A stretch of 7,212 bases of DNA from Parvularcula sp039198765 (GTDB lineage Bacteria > Pseudomonadota > Alphaproteobacteria > Caulobacterales > Parvularculaceae). This document shows positions 5,619 to 7,212 of the stretch, one piece after another. Positions within the stretch are counted from its first letter, which is position 1; the number at the start of each line of letters is the position of its first letter. The notes beneath the pieces are model-generated. The model saw only the letters and a program-made list of their open reading frames with translations. It was not told the origin of the DNA and did no database searches. Made by a program: the position numbers and the translations under genes. The DNA lies in NCBI GenBank assembly GCA_039198765.1, contig JBCCTF010000174.1:1-7212 (forward strand), in the 5' to 3' direction.

Positions 5619-7145
5619 GTGGCCTTCTCGATCGAACTGAGGTTTTTGACTGGAGCCTGCCGTGCTGCACGGGGTCGAGCCGACCGCGCGCCTGACTGGC
5701 CTGTGCAACCCGACCGAATTTTTTCCGCCCTCGTTGCAAGCTGGGGCGCGAGGGGCGAGGACGAGGCGGAAGCTGAGGCCTTGCGGTGGCTTGAGAGTTT
5801 GCCCGGCCCGCGTCTCTACGCCGCCGATGCCGGGATCCGCAGGGGCGTCAGCGTCTACGTGCCGGTCAATGATACCGTCGTGAAGGGCAAGGCGAATAGG
5901 ATCGCGGCACGAGATTTAATTGCCGCCAGGCACACTGCGGAGCGCAGCTTCCCCGCGGCGCTTTTGCCGCTGGGACGACGCGGTGACACACCGCTCTTGC
6001 ACCTCCTCCTTTCTTGGGACGCGGACCTTCCTGAGGATCACTGTCTCCCCCTCTCTTCTCTTGCCTCGGACGTCCGGCACATAGGCCATTCGTCGAGCCT
6101 CGTCGCTTGCTCCGTGACCGATTACCAACCCCCACGCGAGGAGACCCAGCCCGCACGGCGTTGGGTACATGCAGGCCGCCTCGACGCGCTGATTGCTGCC
6201 GAACGAGGGAACGCAGCTGGCGACCAGGCCGGGCTGCAAAGGCGGCCGGAACCCGGCATCATAGTCGCGGATAAGCCGAATGAAGATGTCGCGCCCTCCG
6301 CTTCCCCCTATGGTGAGCGATGGCAAATCTTCCCGCTCGGCGACGGACCGGCCATCGCCCTGACCGCCACGGCTAGGATTGCAGAAACCATCCGAACCCG
6401 GATCATTGCTAAGGCAGGCGGCGATCTGCCCGAAGTCTTGTCCGCCCACGCCGCCAATGGTGGCCCATCCGCCGCGCCGCACCTCGCCATTCTCACCCTG
6501 CCCCATGTCGGGCGGCCCCATGCCGATGGCAGCGTCAAGGGCGTCGCCCTCGTTCTACCTCGCGCCATGGAAGATAATCTCGCCCGGGCGCTTGGCGGCG
6601 CGGCCGATGAAGCGGCAACCCGGGCACTCGACGCGCAGCGAGCGCTGAACCGGGCGCTGAAGGCCATTGGGGACGATTCAGGCGACAGTAAGGAGTTGCG
6701 CTTCGACAAGGACCGCCTGGTCGTTCGAGAAGCTGCTTCCAGCCTTGCTGCGCTCAATCCAGACCGCTGGTCAGCGGAGTCAACGGTTTGGGCGACCGTC
6801 ACACCACTCGTCCTCGATCGTCACCTAAAGGCGAAACGCCGTGAACCTAAGGGCGGCGTGAATGCAAAGTACCAGGAAGAAATGGAGAGGGCTGTGAAAC
6901 TTGCCTGCGACAACGTAGGCCTTCCTGAACCGGTGGAGGTGCGCGCTGACAAGCACAGCGCTCACGAAGGTGCCCCATCGGTTCGTCTTCACGGCCCGCC
7001 GCAGACCCGCTGGGCTGTGCCGCATCACTGCCGCACGCGGAGCCTGACCCACGCCGTACTAACTTTTGCAGAACCGATGCGCGGGCCCCTGCTTCTGGGC
7101 GCCGGACGTCACTATGGCCTTGGCCTGTGTGCGCCTGTACGATGA
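5619..7145 (+). CDS. csb2: Type I-G (I-U) CRISPR protein Csb2 (Cas5-Cas6 fusion)
   Basis: Csb2 (GSU0054 family) joins a Cas5-like domain, which caps the 5' crRNA handle, to a Cas6-like domain thought to process pre-crRNA in type I-G systems. The protein has 508 residues from GTG 5619, placed by the GAGGA site and by the family N-terminus (IELRFLTGACRAA, residues 5-17). The Cas5-like half shows DWPVQPDRIFSALVASW (26-42), a WLESLPGPRLY block (58-67), VYVPVND (79-85), HTAERSFPAALLP (105-117) and HIGHSSSLV (154-162). The C-terminal half ends with the glycine-rich loop GPLLLGAGRHYGLGLCAPVR (489-508), the RAMP signature expected of Cas6-like domains. Histidines near 500 and in WAVPHHCRTRS (about 462-472) are possible catalytic residues, but this is a guess. 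It overlaps the next gene by ATGA. No defect is seen. Confidence 0.9.
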   Translation: MAFSIELRFLTGACRAARGRADRAPDWPVQPDRIFSALVASWGARGEDEAEAEALRWLESLPGPRLYAADAGIRRGVSVYVPVNDTVVKGKANRIAARDLIAARHTAERSFPAALLPLGRRGDTPLLHLLLSWDADLPEDHCLPLSSLASDVRHIGHSSSLVACSVTDYQPPREETQPARRWVHAGRLDALIAAERGNAAGDQAGLQRRPEPGIIVADKPNEDVAPSASPYGERWQIFPLGDGPAIALTATARIAETIRTRIIAKAGGDLPEVLSAHAANGGPSAAPHLAILTLPHVGRPHADGSVKGVALVLPRAMEDNLARALGGAADEAATRALDAQRALNRALKAIGDDSGDSKELRFDKDRLVVREAASSLAALNPDRWSAESTVWATVTPLVLDRHLKAKRREPKGGVNAKYQEEMERAVKLACDNVGLPEPVEVRADKHSAHEGAPSVRLHGPPQTRWAVPHHCRTRSLTHAVLTFAEPMRGPLLLGAGRHYGLGLCAPVR

Positions 7146-7212
7146 CCTTGGGACACGACTTCAAGGCCTTCTTCGAGGCACTTTGGGGGTATGCACCCTT
7201 TGCCTGGCAGGC
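7142..7212 (+). CDS. cas3: Probable type I-G Cas3 helicase-nuclease, N-terminal fragment
   Basis: ATG 7142 overlaps the csb2 stop (ATGA, 7142-7145), a classic coupling arrangement, and the frame stays open to the window edge. The 23 visible codons read MTLGHDFKAFFEALWGYAPF followed by AWQ. The pattern DF..FF.AL.GY.PF.WQ matches the N-terminus I recall for type I-G (I-U) Cas3, where the PF-x-WQ is the Q-motif of the superfamily-2 helicase. Cas3 would nick and degrade target DNA once Cascade has bound. The helicase and HD motifs lie beyond the window, so the call rests on this short match and on the operon context. Confidence 0.75.
   Translation, partial: MTLGHDFKAFFEALWGYAPFAWQ

Noticed and set aside
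5916..6521. 201-codon minus-strand frame
   Set aside because: It is antisense to csb2, has low complexity, no family signature and no ribosome binding site.

Overview
The window is GC-rich and codes almost entirely on the + strand. It looks like accessory DNA from a proteobacterium, most likely an alphaproteobacterium. That guess rests on codon and base composition, the IS1182-type transposase and the flavour of the cas genes, and no marker gene settles it. Four blocks can be read: the tail of a conjugation gene, a DNA-repair gene, an insertion-sequence island, and the start of a CRISPR-Cas operon.

Positions 2-1240 hold the C-terminal two thirds or so of an F-type TraD coupling protein, the ATPase that delivers DNA to a type IV secretion channel. 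The Walker B motif is present; Walker A lies off the left edge. The relaxase gene that follows traD in F-like systems is not here. Instead, 1362-2534 encodes a complete YcaQ/AlkX-type winged-helix DNA glycosylase with a QLD catalytic motif, a family that unhooks DNA interstrand crosslinks.

Positions 2555-4267 are an insertion island. A complete IS1182-family element of about 1.54 kb (19-bp perfect terminal inverted repeats; intact DDE transposase) directly abuts a mini-element of about 165 bp with closely related ends but no gene. The three boundaries (2555-2558, 2725-2728, 4264-4267) all carry GCGC one base outside the conserved ATtGtGTTGAAAAA end. This suggests two successive insertions sharing one target or boundary.

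From 4399 to the right edge runs a tightly packed type I-G (formerly I-U) CRISPR-Cas interference operon: cas7/csb1, then csb2 (Cas5-Cas6 fusion) 5 bp later, then the first 23 codons of a gene overlapping csb2 by ATGA and resembling the N-terminus of the I-G Cas3. Together these would make and process crRNA, build the Cascade backbone and recruit the nuclease-helicase. Cas8 (Csx17), the adaptation genes and the array are not in the window. The IS right end lies only about 130 bp upstream of cas7, so the insertion sits in or next to the operon promoter region. Conjugation, crosslink repair, IS and CRISPR modules side by side fit a plasmid, an integrative element or a defence-rich genomic island.
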